Source: Bacillus sp. AFS055030
GTDB lineage: Bacteria > Bacillota > Bacilli > Bacillales > Bacillaceae_G
Assembly (NCBI RefSeq): GCF_002574545.1
Contig: NZ_NUGT01000028.1
Location: 1 to 64,000, forward strand
DNA: 64,000 bases
Reading direction: 5' to 3'
Under the pieces are notes generated by a model, which was not told where the DNA came from, searched no databases, and saw only the letters and a list, made by a program, of their open reading frames with translations. Positions 56,534 to 63,906 of this stretch are shown piece after piece; position 1 is the first letter of the stretch, and each line of letters begins with the position of its first letter. Position numbers and translations under genes: made by a program.

Positions 56534-57526
56534 TTAATTAGATTGAAATACAAAATTACGAACTTCTAAAAAAGAATGTCCAATCTTATCATAACTAAAA
56601 AATTGATAATCAATAAAATCGACATACTTACTTAGCCTTCTATTTTTAGGGTACCTAATATTATCAAACCTCCAATAAGTAGTAGATCTTTTAAGTTTTA
56701 ACTCCTTAATATTATCAAGTTCAGGAAACAAACCATAAACAATAGACAGTGTACGAAGCATTCTCTTCAGTGTCTCATGTGAAGCAGCATCTTGAAACAA
56801 TTTCTCATAATCTACCTTTTCGCCTAATATATAGATCAGTTGCATAATATCAAGAAAATACTTTAAAGAATCTAAATTATGTCTCCAACCATGTAAACAA
56901 ATCATATAAAATGTATGATATTCTGATAGCTCATATATATAATTATAGTTTTGCAATGGTTGTGCATTATTCCAAAAGTCTTCTATATCTATACTCGAAG
57001 TATCCTCCCTCATAATATTCCAATGTATTTCTACTGTTAATGGGATCGGAGAATTTGGCAACCTCTTACTAAAACTACAGTGAAAATGAGATGGAATAGG
57101 ATCTTGATCAATAATAAATCCAAGTGATTTTATTAGTTCAATAGCCTGGTTAATATTATTTGGCTTAATTAATATATCTATATCAGATGTCGGTCTGGCT
57201 CCTATATTTTCAAAGTATTTTTCCGCAAATGTTACACCTTTTAAAGGAATTGTTATGATCCCACTTTTATCAAATAAAGATGCAATTTTTTCCCATTCGT
57301 TTTTAATAAAAATATTTTGATATAACACTTTTGTGTAGTTCTTTTTAAGGCTTTCTTGGAAAAAAAGTGGTGTTTGTTCAAGTAAATTATGTTTTTTCAA
57401 TAGATAATAGATTTGTCCAGAAATTGAAAAAAATTCAATGTCTTCTAGTAGTTGTTCATAAGATATTGATTCAATAGGTAGCGTTGGTGTCTGGCTATAT
57501 ATTGACTTTAACAATTTTATTATCAA
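56534..57526 (-). CDS. Nucleotidyltransferase-family protein of a RiPP operon
   Basis: 330 aa, PF14907-like uncharacterised nucleotidyltransferase. The active-site block LKGVTF...GARPTSDIDILI holds D115 and D117, the metal-binding Asp pair of the Pol-beta fold. EIHWNI follows further on, a block often conserved in this family. Last gene of the minus-strand RiPP-like operon. Homologues are often found in lasso-type clusters, but the reaction is not known. It could nucleotidylate the peptide or a partner. Confidence 0.8.
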   Translation of the reverse strand: MIIKLLKSIYSQTPTLPIESISYEQLLEDIEFFSISGQIYYLLKKHNLLEQTPLFFQESLKKNYTKVLYQNIFIKNEWEKIASLFDKSGIITIPLKGVTFAEKYFENIGARPTSDIDILIKPNNINQAIELIKSLGFIIDQDPIPSHFHCSFSKRLPNSPIPLTVEIHWNIMREDTSSIDIEDFWNNAQPLQNYNYIYELSEYHTFYMICLHGWRHNLDSLKYFLDIMQLIYILGEKVDYEKLFQDAASHETLKRMLRTLSIVYGLFPELDNIKELKLKRSTTYWRFDNIRYPKNRRLSKYVDFIDYQFFSYDKIGHSFLEVRNFVFQSN

Positions 57527-57567
57527 GGTAATTCCCTCGTTTCAATAGTGAAATACAAAATGTTGAT

Positions 57568-59391
57568 TTAAACTTGAGCTTTCATTTTTAATGTGTTTTT
57601 TTCACTAGGCTTTTGTTTAATTTTTGTACCGTGCAGTTTGCGGTATTGTCCCTCTACTGAAATAAGTTCATGATGTTTACCAATTTGAACTATTTTTCCG
57701 TTTTCAATGACAACAATCATATCAGCGTTTTCAATTGTTGAGAGCCTATGTGCAATGACGAGAGTTGTACGGTTGAGTTTTAAAAAGTCGAGTGATTCTT
57801 TTACTTCTCTTTCTGTTTCGTTATCAAGGGCAGAAGTTGCCTCGTCGAGCAATAGGATAGGAGCATTTTTTAAAATAGCACGTGCAATTGCTAGTCGCTG
57901 TTTTTGTCCTCCAGATAATTTTATTCCTCTTTCACCGATTTCGGTGTCGTATCCATCAGGGAGGGAGATGATATATTCGTGAATTTTACTTATAGTTGCA
58001 GCATCGATCATTTCTTTTTCAGTAATATTTGGACGTGCTAATAGTAAATTTTCTCGTATTGTACCTCCGAATAAGAAGGTTTCTTGCGGGACATGAGCCA
58101 TAAGACTTCTTATCTCTGAGAGGGTATGATTCTCAATTGATATGTCATTGATTGCAACAGTTCCAAACTGTGGCTGATAAAGCCCTTGCAGAAGATTAAA
58201 TATCGTTGTTTTTCCTGCTCCACTTGAACCTACTAAAGCAGTTACTTTTCCAACAGGAATTTGTAAGGTGAAATCTCTAAGCACCTTAATATCCTCGTTG
58301 TATCCAAATGTAACATTTTGAAATTCAATCGAATGAATGTTGTGTTTAGGTACTGAATAGGATGCTAACTTTGCCGATTCTGTAGGTGAATCTATTATTT
58401 TCGAAATCCTCTCTAATGCTGTAGCAGCTCTTTGAAAGCTCGCCCATTGCCCTGCTAAACCAGTTAATGGGTAAACTAAATGATCAACTAGATTGATATA
58501 AGATAATAACGAACCAACTGTTAACATTTTTTGAGAGACAAAATAAGCTCCTAAACATAAGCTAATTAAAAATGTTATAGCGCTGGCTGCCCGACTGCCA
58601 GAAATAAACCATCCACGTAGTTTTGTATTTTTAAGTTCTAGTGCGAACAGTTCTTCATTTTGTTTGACATATTTTTTATACATGAGTTTTTCTAGAGTAA
58701 AGGAGCGGATCATGGTGAATCCATGAAATGTTTCACTTAATAAATTATTAGTACTACCTATTAAATCGTGTATCATTCGACTATTATTTCGTAACAATAT
58801 TCCAAAAAGAGCACTAATAAAAATAGCAATAGGTGCAAATACAATGCTTATTAGACATAATTTCCAATTGATATTAAATAAAAAAATAAAAACAGCAATA
58901 TAAACGAAAGGTAATCTAATTAAATTAATTAAGCTACTACCGATTACACCATCGATACTGTATACATCATTTGTAAAATGAGAGATTAAATCCCCAGTAC
59001 GAAGATTGGAAATATTTTTTGTAGGAAGTCGTAAAACATGCTTAAACAGCATAGCTTTAAAATCTCGTTTTACGCCACTTGTTGAGATTGTTTCCAAATA
59101 AATATTGTAATAGGTTGAAATGAGGCTCAAAATAATAAGTCCAAAACCAGTTGGAATAAGCCATTTCAGTTTGTTTAGCTCACCTTGTACTGCAGCGTCT
59201 GTGATTTTCCCAAAAAACCAAGCATATGCTAGCATTAAACAGATATCAATTACTAATAAGAAAAGAAGACCCATATAGGCCCTTCTGTGGTTTAAAATAT
59301 ATGGACTTAGTAATTTGAAACTTCTTCTAATATCTTCAACTGAAAAATACTTGTTTAAGTCTAAACGTTTCTTTAAGGGTTGAAAGTTCAT
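57568..59391 (-). CDS. ABC exporter (fused membrane and ATPase domains)
   Basis: 607 aa with six membrane helices in the first about 330 residues, then the ATPase: Walker A GSSGAGKT (388-395), signature LSGGQ (492-496), Walker B ILLLDE (512-517). There is no C39 peptidase domain at the N-terminus, so leader removal must be done by another protein, probably the S26 peptidase encoded just upstream. Likely exporter (D protein) of the modified peptide. Confidence 0.9.
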   Translation of the reverse strand: MNFQPLKKRLDLNKYFSVEDIRRSFKLLSPYILNHRRAYMGLLFLLVIDICLMLAYAWFFGKITDAAVQGELNKLKWLIPTGFGLIILSLISTYYNIYLETISTSGVKRDFKAMLFKHVLRLPTKNISNLRTGDLISHFTNDVYSIDGVIGSSLINLIRLPFVYIAVFIFLFNINWKLCLISIVFAPIAIFISALFGILLRNNSRMIHDLIGSTNNLLSETFHGFTMIRSFTLEKLMYKKYVKQNEELFALELKNTKLRGWFISGSRAASAITFLISLCLGAYFVSQKMLTVGSLLSYINLVDHLVYPLTGLAGQWASFQRAATALERISKIIDSPTESAKLASYSVPKHNIHSIEFQNVTFGYNEDIKVLRDFTLQIPVGKVTALVGSSGAGKTTIFNLLQGLYQPQFGTVAINDISIENHTLSEIRSLMAHVPQETFLFGGTIRENLLLARPNITEKEMIDAATISKIHEYIISLPDGYDTEIGERGIKLSGGQKQRLAIARAILKNAPILLLDEATSALDNETEREVKESLDFLKLNRTTLVIAHRLSTIENADMIVVIENGKIVQIGKHHELISVEGQYRKLHGTKIKQKPSEKNTLKMKAQV

Positions 59392-59418
59392 AAAAACACT
59401 CCATAAGTAGACAAATCA

Positions 59419-59862
59419 TTAAGAGATCTTGATTTTGTCTAAATAGATTCTAAATAAACGAGATAGAATAGGAAAACGAAGGACTAGATACCCATACAAT
59501 TTAGAAAAATCGTTTCTATTCTTTATTCCTCGGTCATGTATATATTCTAGTTTTCCAATGATCTGACTTTCACTTACTATTTCGTCAAATCCAAGGTTTG
59601 AATCTCCTTTAAAAAGAAAAGACTTTTTATCATGATTAATAAATGTTTTATGTAATCTGTGAGCAACTAGCTGGCCATTTGTATTATAAAATAATACAAT
59701 TTCTCCTGTTTTTAAAAGGGTAGGCTTTTTTTCAATAAACCTACATATATCTCCTTCTTGAATATAGGGGAACATACTCTTACCTAATGCCGGCAAATCG
59801 ATCCAACCTTTTTTACTCATGGTACTTTTAATGAGAGCTACAATTTCTTGATTAGCTTGCAT
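59419..59862 (-). CDS. S24/S26 signal-peptidase-like protease, ER type, without membrane anchor
   Basis: 147 aa. LPALGKSMFPYIQEGD gives the nucleophile S29. VAHRL gives H68 at the place where ER-type/SipW signal peptidases have His and bacterial LepB has Lys. FLFKGDSN gives D87. No N-terminal transmembrane segment is seen, which is unusual for S26 and suggests a cytosolic or peripheral maturation protease. It overlaps the PqqD-like gene by 11 bases. Best guess: leader peptidase of this operon. Confidence 0.78.
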   Translation of the reverse strand: MQANQEIVALIKSTMSKKGWIDLPALGKSMFPYIQEGDICRFIEKKPTLLKTGEIVLFYNTNGQLVAHRLHKTFINHDKKSFLFKGDSNLGFDEIVSESQIIGKLEYIHDRGIKNRNDFSKLYGYLVLRFPILSRLFRIYLDKIKIS

Positions 59863-60121
59863 AATTGATTAAATTTAATGTTAATAATTCAGATAGAAAA
59901 TGGTGAATATCTTCTTCTACTGATTCGTTTACTTCCTCGTATTCTTGTTTTATAGCTTGTACAAGTGTATCTATACTTTGTGGTTGCTTTAATAATGACC
60001 AGCAAAATCCACCAATTTCATTAATTTTCGTAACAGTGAATTTGTCAGTATTTAAAATAATCCATTCATTATCAAAGTTAGTCGTTACATCGTATTGTTC
60101 GTTTCGAATATATTTATCCAT
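59852..60121 (-). CDS. PqqD-type RiPP recognition protein (B1-like)
   Basis: 89 aa, winged-helix RRE fold: DNEWIILNTDKFTVTKINEIGGFCWSLL is the beta-strand/helix-1 part that clamps leader peptides, and SVEEDIHHFLSELLTLNLI is the C-terminal helix. It starts in a TAATG overlap with the kinase gene. In lasso and related systems this protein presents the leader to the modification enzymes. Confidence 0.88.
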   Translation of the reverse strand: MDKYIRNEQYDVTTNFDNEWIILNTDKFTVTKINEIGGFCWSLLKQPQSIDTLVQAIKQEYEEVNESVEEDIHHFLSELLTLNLINYAS

Positions 60122-60906
60122 TAAGAAATCAACTCCCAGAATGTATTGTTTTTTTGAAAATAAAGATTATAAATTGGAACTTTGATTATTAATGTTTCAA
60201 GAAGCTTTACAATCTTTTTTGTTTCAGATGGATCATGTGCCCAGTAAAAAATTTTATCCATTAATTGTAAGAAACCATCTGCTTTATTTATTTGGACTCT
60301 ATTATTTTCGAGGGATTGGTGTAATAATTGTACACTTGCCAAAGAACTGCTTTTTATTAATCCCGTTGATTTAATTTCACTTCGGAACGGAGAGTCATAT
60401 ACAGTTATTTCATTTTGTGTAATTTTAACAAGGGTAGCTTCATCCGAAAGTAGCATTCTTGGATGAGATAACTTTGCTGCCGTTGACTTACCTGCTCCGG
60501 ATTGTCCTGCAAAAATATGTGCTCTTTCATTTTCAATTGCACAAGAAGAATGGATCAGTAACCCCCAGTTATGGTAAACAATATAAGAACTATATAGATT
60601 TGTTAATGCATGCTTTAGTGCTAATTTATTATGAACATAAATAGTAGCTACCTTATATTCCTCATCTGTTTCAATTAAATAATCAGCTCTTTGAAAGTAA
60701 ATTTTTTTTTGTTCTTTTGTAATTTTTATATTGTAATCCACAAACGGTACTCCGTAACCTTTTTTAATATGAATTCTTATATGGGGTTTTTGGTCATGAA
60801 GTGAGAGTAAATAATCATTCTCATTAAAAATTGAAGTAGCAAATTCTATATTATTACTAGTTATTTGAATTAAGTGTTCGCCTATAAGTGCATGAATTGT
60901 ATCCAT
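60121..60906 (-). CDS. HPr-kinase-like protein of a RiPP operon
   Basis: 261 aa. Walker A GQSGAGKS (134-141) and a Walker-B-like segment LLSDEATLV (about 152-160) are those of HprK-related proteins. The N-terminal HPr kinase regulatory domain is missing. In the paeninodin system a related kinase phosphorylates the peptide's last Ser. Here the encoded precursor ends Lys-Pro, so the target is unclear. AAGGAGA sits seven bases before the ATG. Confidence 0.85.
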   Translation of the reverse strand: MDTIHALIGEHLIQITSNNIEFATSIFNENDYLLSLHDQKPHIRIHIKKGYGVPFVDYNIKITKEQKKIYFQRADYLIETDEEYKVATIYVHNKLALKHALTNLYSSYIVYHNWGLLIHSSCAIENERAHIFAGQSGAGKSTAAKLSHPRMLLSDEATLVKITQNEITVYDSPFRSEIKSTGLIKSSSLASVQLLHQSLENNRVQINKADGFLQLMDKIFYWAHDPSETKKIVKLLETLIIKVPIYNLYFQKNNTFWELIS

Positions 60907-60945
60907 TGATAGTCTCCTTGTAGTAAATTAACTAGTAGCTTAATT

Positions 60946-60973
60946 AAGAGAGCCAAATAAAAATGACTCTCCT
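60946..60973 (-). promoter_or_regulatory. Hairpin between the minus-strand precursor and kinase genes
   Basis: On the transcript AGGAGAGTC pairs with GGCTCTCTT (two wobble pairs). No T-run, so it is more likely an mRNA-stabilising or processing stem that raises precursor over enzyme levels. Confidence 0.5.
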
Positions 60974-60981
60974 AACCTTGT

Positions 60982-61209
60982 TTAAGGCTTCCCGTGGCCA
61001 TGACCATTCCCGTGACCAGGAGTTCCTGCTCCGCCTGGAGTAGTGTTCGGATTACCTGGAGGGAAGTTAATTCCACCGTTTCCATGACCTGGATGATCTT
61101 GATTACCTTTGCCAGGATTCCAGCTTTGAGCTGTTTCAAATCTTACCTGTTGGTGATCCAAGATACTAGGTCTCTGGTAAACTTTAGCCTCAGTCTTTGT
61201 GCTATTCAT
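60982..61209 (-). CDS. Candidate RiPP precursor, Gly/His/Pro/Asn-rich
   Basis: 75 aa. Start ATG 61209 has GGAG seven bases upstream; an ATG 14 codons earlier lies in the operator and has no RBS. The leader-like part holds VYQRPSILDHQQVRFETA, which fits the Y-x-x-P recognition motif used by PqqD-type proteins, and is followed by QSWNPG. The rest (31-75) has PGHGNG twice (40-45 and 64-69), five His and no Cys. It is the first gene of an operon of kinase, RRE, protease, exporter and nucleotidyltransferase. No residue pattern fits a lasso ring convincingly. Confidence 0.7.
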   Translation of the reverse strand: MNSTKTEAKVYQRPSILDHQQVRFETAQSWNPGKGNQDHPGHGNGGINFPPGNPNTTPGGAGTPGHGNGHGHGKP

Positions 61210-61245
61210 AAAAGCACTCCAATCATAAAAAAATGGTATTACAAT

Positions 61246-61261
61246 GTTCATTATAAAGAAC
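61246..61261. promoter_or_regulatory. SinR-like operator overlapping the minus-strand RiPP promoter
   Basis: GTTCATTATAAAGAAC on plus; on minus it reads GTTCTTTATAATGAAC, which contains the SinR half-site GTTCTTT and the -10 box TATAAT itself. Confidence 0.7.
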
Positions 61262-61278
61262 GAGCGATGGTAAGTAAA
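61250..61278 (-). promoter_or_regulatory. Sigma-A promoter of the minus-strand RiPP operon
   Basis: TTTACT (61273-61278), 17-base spacer, TATAAT (61250-61255), read on the minus strand. Confidence 0.65.
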
Positions 61279-61530
61279 TATAATAATAACAATTTTCAGA
61301 TATTAATATTGTCAGTTGAAATTTAAATTTGCTAAAGATATTTAAAAATAAATCTTGATTTTTTGAGCATTTTTAGATTTAAAGTTATTGGCCTATTATC
61401 AATCTTAGGTGAATATAATTAGAAGTGGATTTGGTAATTTTGAATTAGGGAATTCCTTTTATATGGGATTAAAAACAAATAATTAGTCTTGAATTGTCGA
61501 AATATTATGTATTTTATAACGCTCTATCAA

Positions 61531-61559
61531 TTGACATGATAAAATGTTCAAGGTAAAAT
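61531..61559 (+). promoter_or_regulatory. Sigma-A promoter of the lasso operon
   Basis: TTGACA (61531-61536), 17-base spacer, TAAAAT (61554-61559). Predicted start near 61566, leader about 168 bases. Confidence 0.8.
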
Positions 61560-61567
61560 TTAAGTAC

Positions 61568-61583
61568 GTTCTTTATACAGAAC
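61568..61583. promoter_or_regulatory. SinR-like operator at the lasso transcription start
   Basis: GTTCTTTATACAGAAC, full GTTC-N8-GAAC, beginning about two bases after the predicted start. Confidence 0.7.
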
Positions 61584-61634
61584 AATTGTAGAGATACAAT
61601 AGTAAACTCAAGGTTTCTAAAATTATTTATATAA

Positions 61635-61650
61635 GTTCGTTATTAAGAAT
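61635..61650. promoter_or_regulatory. Second SinR-like site in the lasso leader
   Basis: GTTCGTTATTAAGAAT, same spacing, 67 bases after the first site. The eps leader also carries GTTCGTTAT-type secondary sites. Confidence 0.45.
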
Positions 61651-61733
61651 AATTTGGTATATATATCAATACGCCGAGATGATTCGGATCTTTAATAGCT
61701 GTAAAATCATTGTATTGAAAACTGGGGGAGAAC

Positions 61734-63665
61734 ATGAGTGCAATAACTGGTATTATTCATTTTACTAACGAGCCTGTCTCTATTGAACATGGTAATGGAT
61801 TATTGAAGGCTCTAGAAAAATATCCTGCAGATGATGTTCAAGTATGGCATAAAGAAAATGTTCTCTTTGGCTGTCACTCTCAGTGGATCACACCTGAGTC
61901 CATTGGTGAGCAATTACCCTATTATGATTATAATAGAGGATTAACGATTACAGCCGATGCAATTATTGATAATCGAGAGGAATTATTTGAAAGATTAAAT
62001 ATAAATGAAAATTATAGAAAGACGTTGCCTGACAGTCAGTTGATATTATTGGCGTACGAAAAGTGGGGAGAGGACTCACCCAAATATTTAATAGGAGACT
62101 TTGCTTTTATAATTTGGGATGAACGTAAACGTTTACTGTTTGGAGCAAGAGATTTTTCTGGTAGTAGAACACTTTACTATTATAACAATCAACGACAATT
62201 TGCTTTTTGTACGATTATGAATCCTTTATTTACTTTGCCGTATATTGAAAAAAAATTAAATGAGCAGTGGTTAGCTGAATTCATTGCGATTCCTGGTAAC
62301 TTTGAATCTGTTAACACTTCTTCGACTGTCTATAATTTAATAAGACAGATACCCCCATCTCACACAATCAAAATTAAGGATGGAAAAGAAACTCTTACTC
62401 GATATTGTAAATTTGAAAGTAGTGAAAAATTAAAACTAAAGTCAGATCATGAGTATGAAGAAGCATTTAGAGAAGTGTATCATAATGCAGTAAAGGCGCG
62501 TTTGCGAACTCACAGACAGGTTGGTGCTCATCTAAGTGGAGGACTTGATTCAGGTTCAGTTGTAGGTTTTGCAGCAAGAGATTTACAAAAAGAACAAAAA
62601 CAACTTTATACATATAGTTATGTTCCAGTAGATGGATTTATAGACTGGACATATAAAAATAGGATTGCGGATGAAAGACCTTATATTCAGTCGACTGTAC
62701 AACATATAGGAAATATAAATGACCATTATTTGGACTTTGCAGAACGAAACCCTTTAACTGAAGTTGATGATTGGCTCGATGTTTTAGAAATGCCATACAA
62801 GTTTTTCGAAAACACATTTTGGTTAAGAGGGATCTATGAGAAGGCTCAGCAAAACGGAGTAGGTGTTCTTTTAAACGGACAACGAGGGAATTGGACCGTA
62901 TCTTGGGGGCCAGTTTTGGATTACCAAGCTATGCTACTAAAAAAGTTGAACTGGATTCAGTTTTTCAAAGAACTCCATTTATATAGCAAAAACTTGGGAG
63001 TAAAAAAATCAAGAGTTTTCTCTGTAGTTAGGAAAAAAGCATTTCCAGCTTTGAATCGTTTAACTACTAATGAAGATTATTTTCCTATCATAATTAATCC
63101 GCAATTTGCAAAAGAAAACGGTGTTCTTGAAACACTACAAGAGCATGGAATTGATATGAAGGGATATTCTACCTTAAATGCATATGACATGAGAAAGGAA
63201 CAATTTGATAAATTGTACTACTGGAGTATTAATGGTACTTATGGAACAAAATTGTCCTTACGTCATTCTTTATGGGACCGTGATCCAACAAATGATTTAC
63301 GTGTAATAAAATTTTGCTTAGCTGTTCCTGAAGAACAATATGTTCAAAATGGTCTGGATCGATCGTTAATTAGAAGGTCAACTAAAACTTTACTTCCCGA
63401 TAAAGTTAGGTTGAACCAACGTGTTAGAGGAGTTCAAGGGGCAGATGGGGTGCACCGGATGGCATCTTTCTGGCAGCAATTTATAGATGAACTTAGACAA
63501 CTTTGTAAGGATTCTATTGCTTCCGATATTTTTAATATAGAGGTTCTTAAGAAATCAATTGAAAAAATTGAAGGTAATCCTCGTCCAGAATTTGTATTTG
63601 ATTTAGACTTTAGATTTTTAATGCGTAGTCTAATTGTTTACCGATTTATTAAAAATGTCATTTGA
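61734..63665 (+). CDS. Lasso peptide isopeptide bond-forming cyclase (asparagine-synthase-like, C protein)
   Basis: 643 aa. An N-terminal class-II-amidotransferase-like domain (about 1-200) starts MSAITGI and so lacks the catalytic Cys2 of true asparagine synthases. The AsnB-type synthetase domain has the PP-loop AHLSGGLDSGS (about residues 260-270). This combination is that of lasso cyclases, which adenylate the ring Asp/Glu side chain and join it to the core N-terminus. GGGGGAG precedes the ATG. First gene of the plus-strand lasso operon, 15 bases before the precursor. Confidence 0.92.
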   Translation: MSAITGIIHFTNEPVSIEHGNGLLKALEKYPADDVQVWHKENVLFGCHSQWITPESIGEQLPYYDYNRGLTITADAIIDNREELFERLNINENYRKTLPDSQLILLAYEKWGEDSPKYLIGDFAFIIWDERKRLLFGARDFSGSRTLYYYNNQRQFAFCTIMNPLFTLPYIEKKLNEQWLAEFIAIPGNFESVNTSSTVYNLIRQIPPSHTIKIKDGKETLTRYCKFESSEKLKLKSDHEYEEAFREVYHNAVKARLRTHRQVGAHLSGGLDSGSVVGFAARDLQKEQKQLYTYSYVPVDGFIDWTYKNRIADERPYIQSTVQHIGNINDHYLDFAERNPLTEVDDWLDVLEMPYKFFENTFWLRGIYEKAQQNGVGVLLNGQRGNWTVSWGPVLDYQAMLLKKLNWIQFFKELHLYSKNLGVKKSRVFSVVRKKAFPALNRLTTNEDYFPIIINPQFAKENGVLETLQEHGIDMKGYSTLNAYDMRKEQFDKLYYWSINGTYGTKLSLRHSLWDRDPTNDLRVIKFCLAVPEEQYVQNGLDRSLIRRSTKTLLPDKVRLNQRVRGVQGADGVHRMASFWQQFIDELRQLCKDSIASDIFNIEVLKKSIEKIEGNPRPEFVFDLDFRFLMRSLIVYRFIKNVI

Positions 63666-63680
63666 AAGGGGGTGAAACAG

Positions 63681-63806
63681 ATGAAAAAAGAGTGGAAAAA
63701 ACCAGAATTAGAAGTTCTTGATATTAATATGACAATGGCTGGTCCAGGTCATAAAATTCCTGATGCAGTGCAGCCAGATCCAGATGATCCAGTAAAATAT
63801 AGTTAA
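63681..63806 (+). CDS. Lasso peptide precursor, paeninodin-like
   Basis: 41 aa. AAAGGGGGTG six bases before ATG 63681. Leader (1-19) MKKEWKKPELEVLDINMTM has W-x-x-P-x-L and Thr at position -2, as in paeninodin-family leaders. Core (20-41) begins AGPGHKIPDAVQPD, so A1 can bond to D9 in a nine-residue ring; the tail ends KYS. The terminal Ser is the residue phosphorylated in paeninodin. Relative to paeninodin as I recall it, the ring carries His-Lys-Ile in place of Thr-Ser-Thr. Confidence 0.93.
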   Translation: MKKEWKKPELEVLDINMTMAGPGHKIPDAVQPDPDDPVKYS

Positions 63807-63841
63807 ATTATGAAATTATAGTTAATAATATTTTTCAATTG

Positions 63842-63867
63842 CCCTTATATGTTAATACATATGAGGG
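63842..63867 (+). promoter_or_regulatory. Hairpin between the lasso precursor and kinase genes
   Basis: CCCTTATATGT pairs with ACATATGAGGG (one G-T pair, loop TAAT), followed by TTTATTAAAT. Probably a partial terminator or 3'-end stabiliser that favours precursor mRNA. Confidence 0.6.
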
Positions 63868-63906
63868 TTTATTAAATCATTTTATTTTTACATATTGTGT
63901 GGAGTG

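Larger units (their letters stand above)
61210..61733. other. Divergent control region between the two RiPP operons
   Basis: 524 bases of AT-rich DNA with two outward promoters and three TTC-N8-GAA operators, listed separately. No gene seen between them. Confidence 0.75.

Noticed and set aside
60982-61209. Second lasso precursor
   Set aside because: No Gly/Ala start with Asp/Glu at position 7-9 after a Thr at -2 fits, and the core-like part is too long and repetitive. Kept as a RiPP precursor of unknown class.
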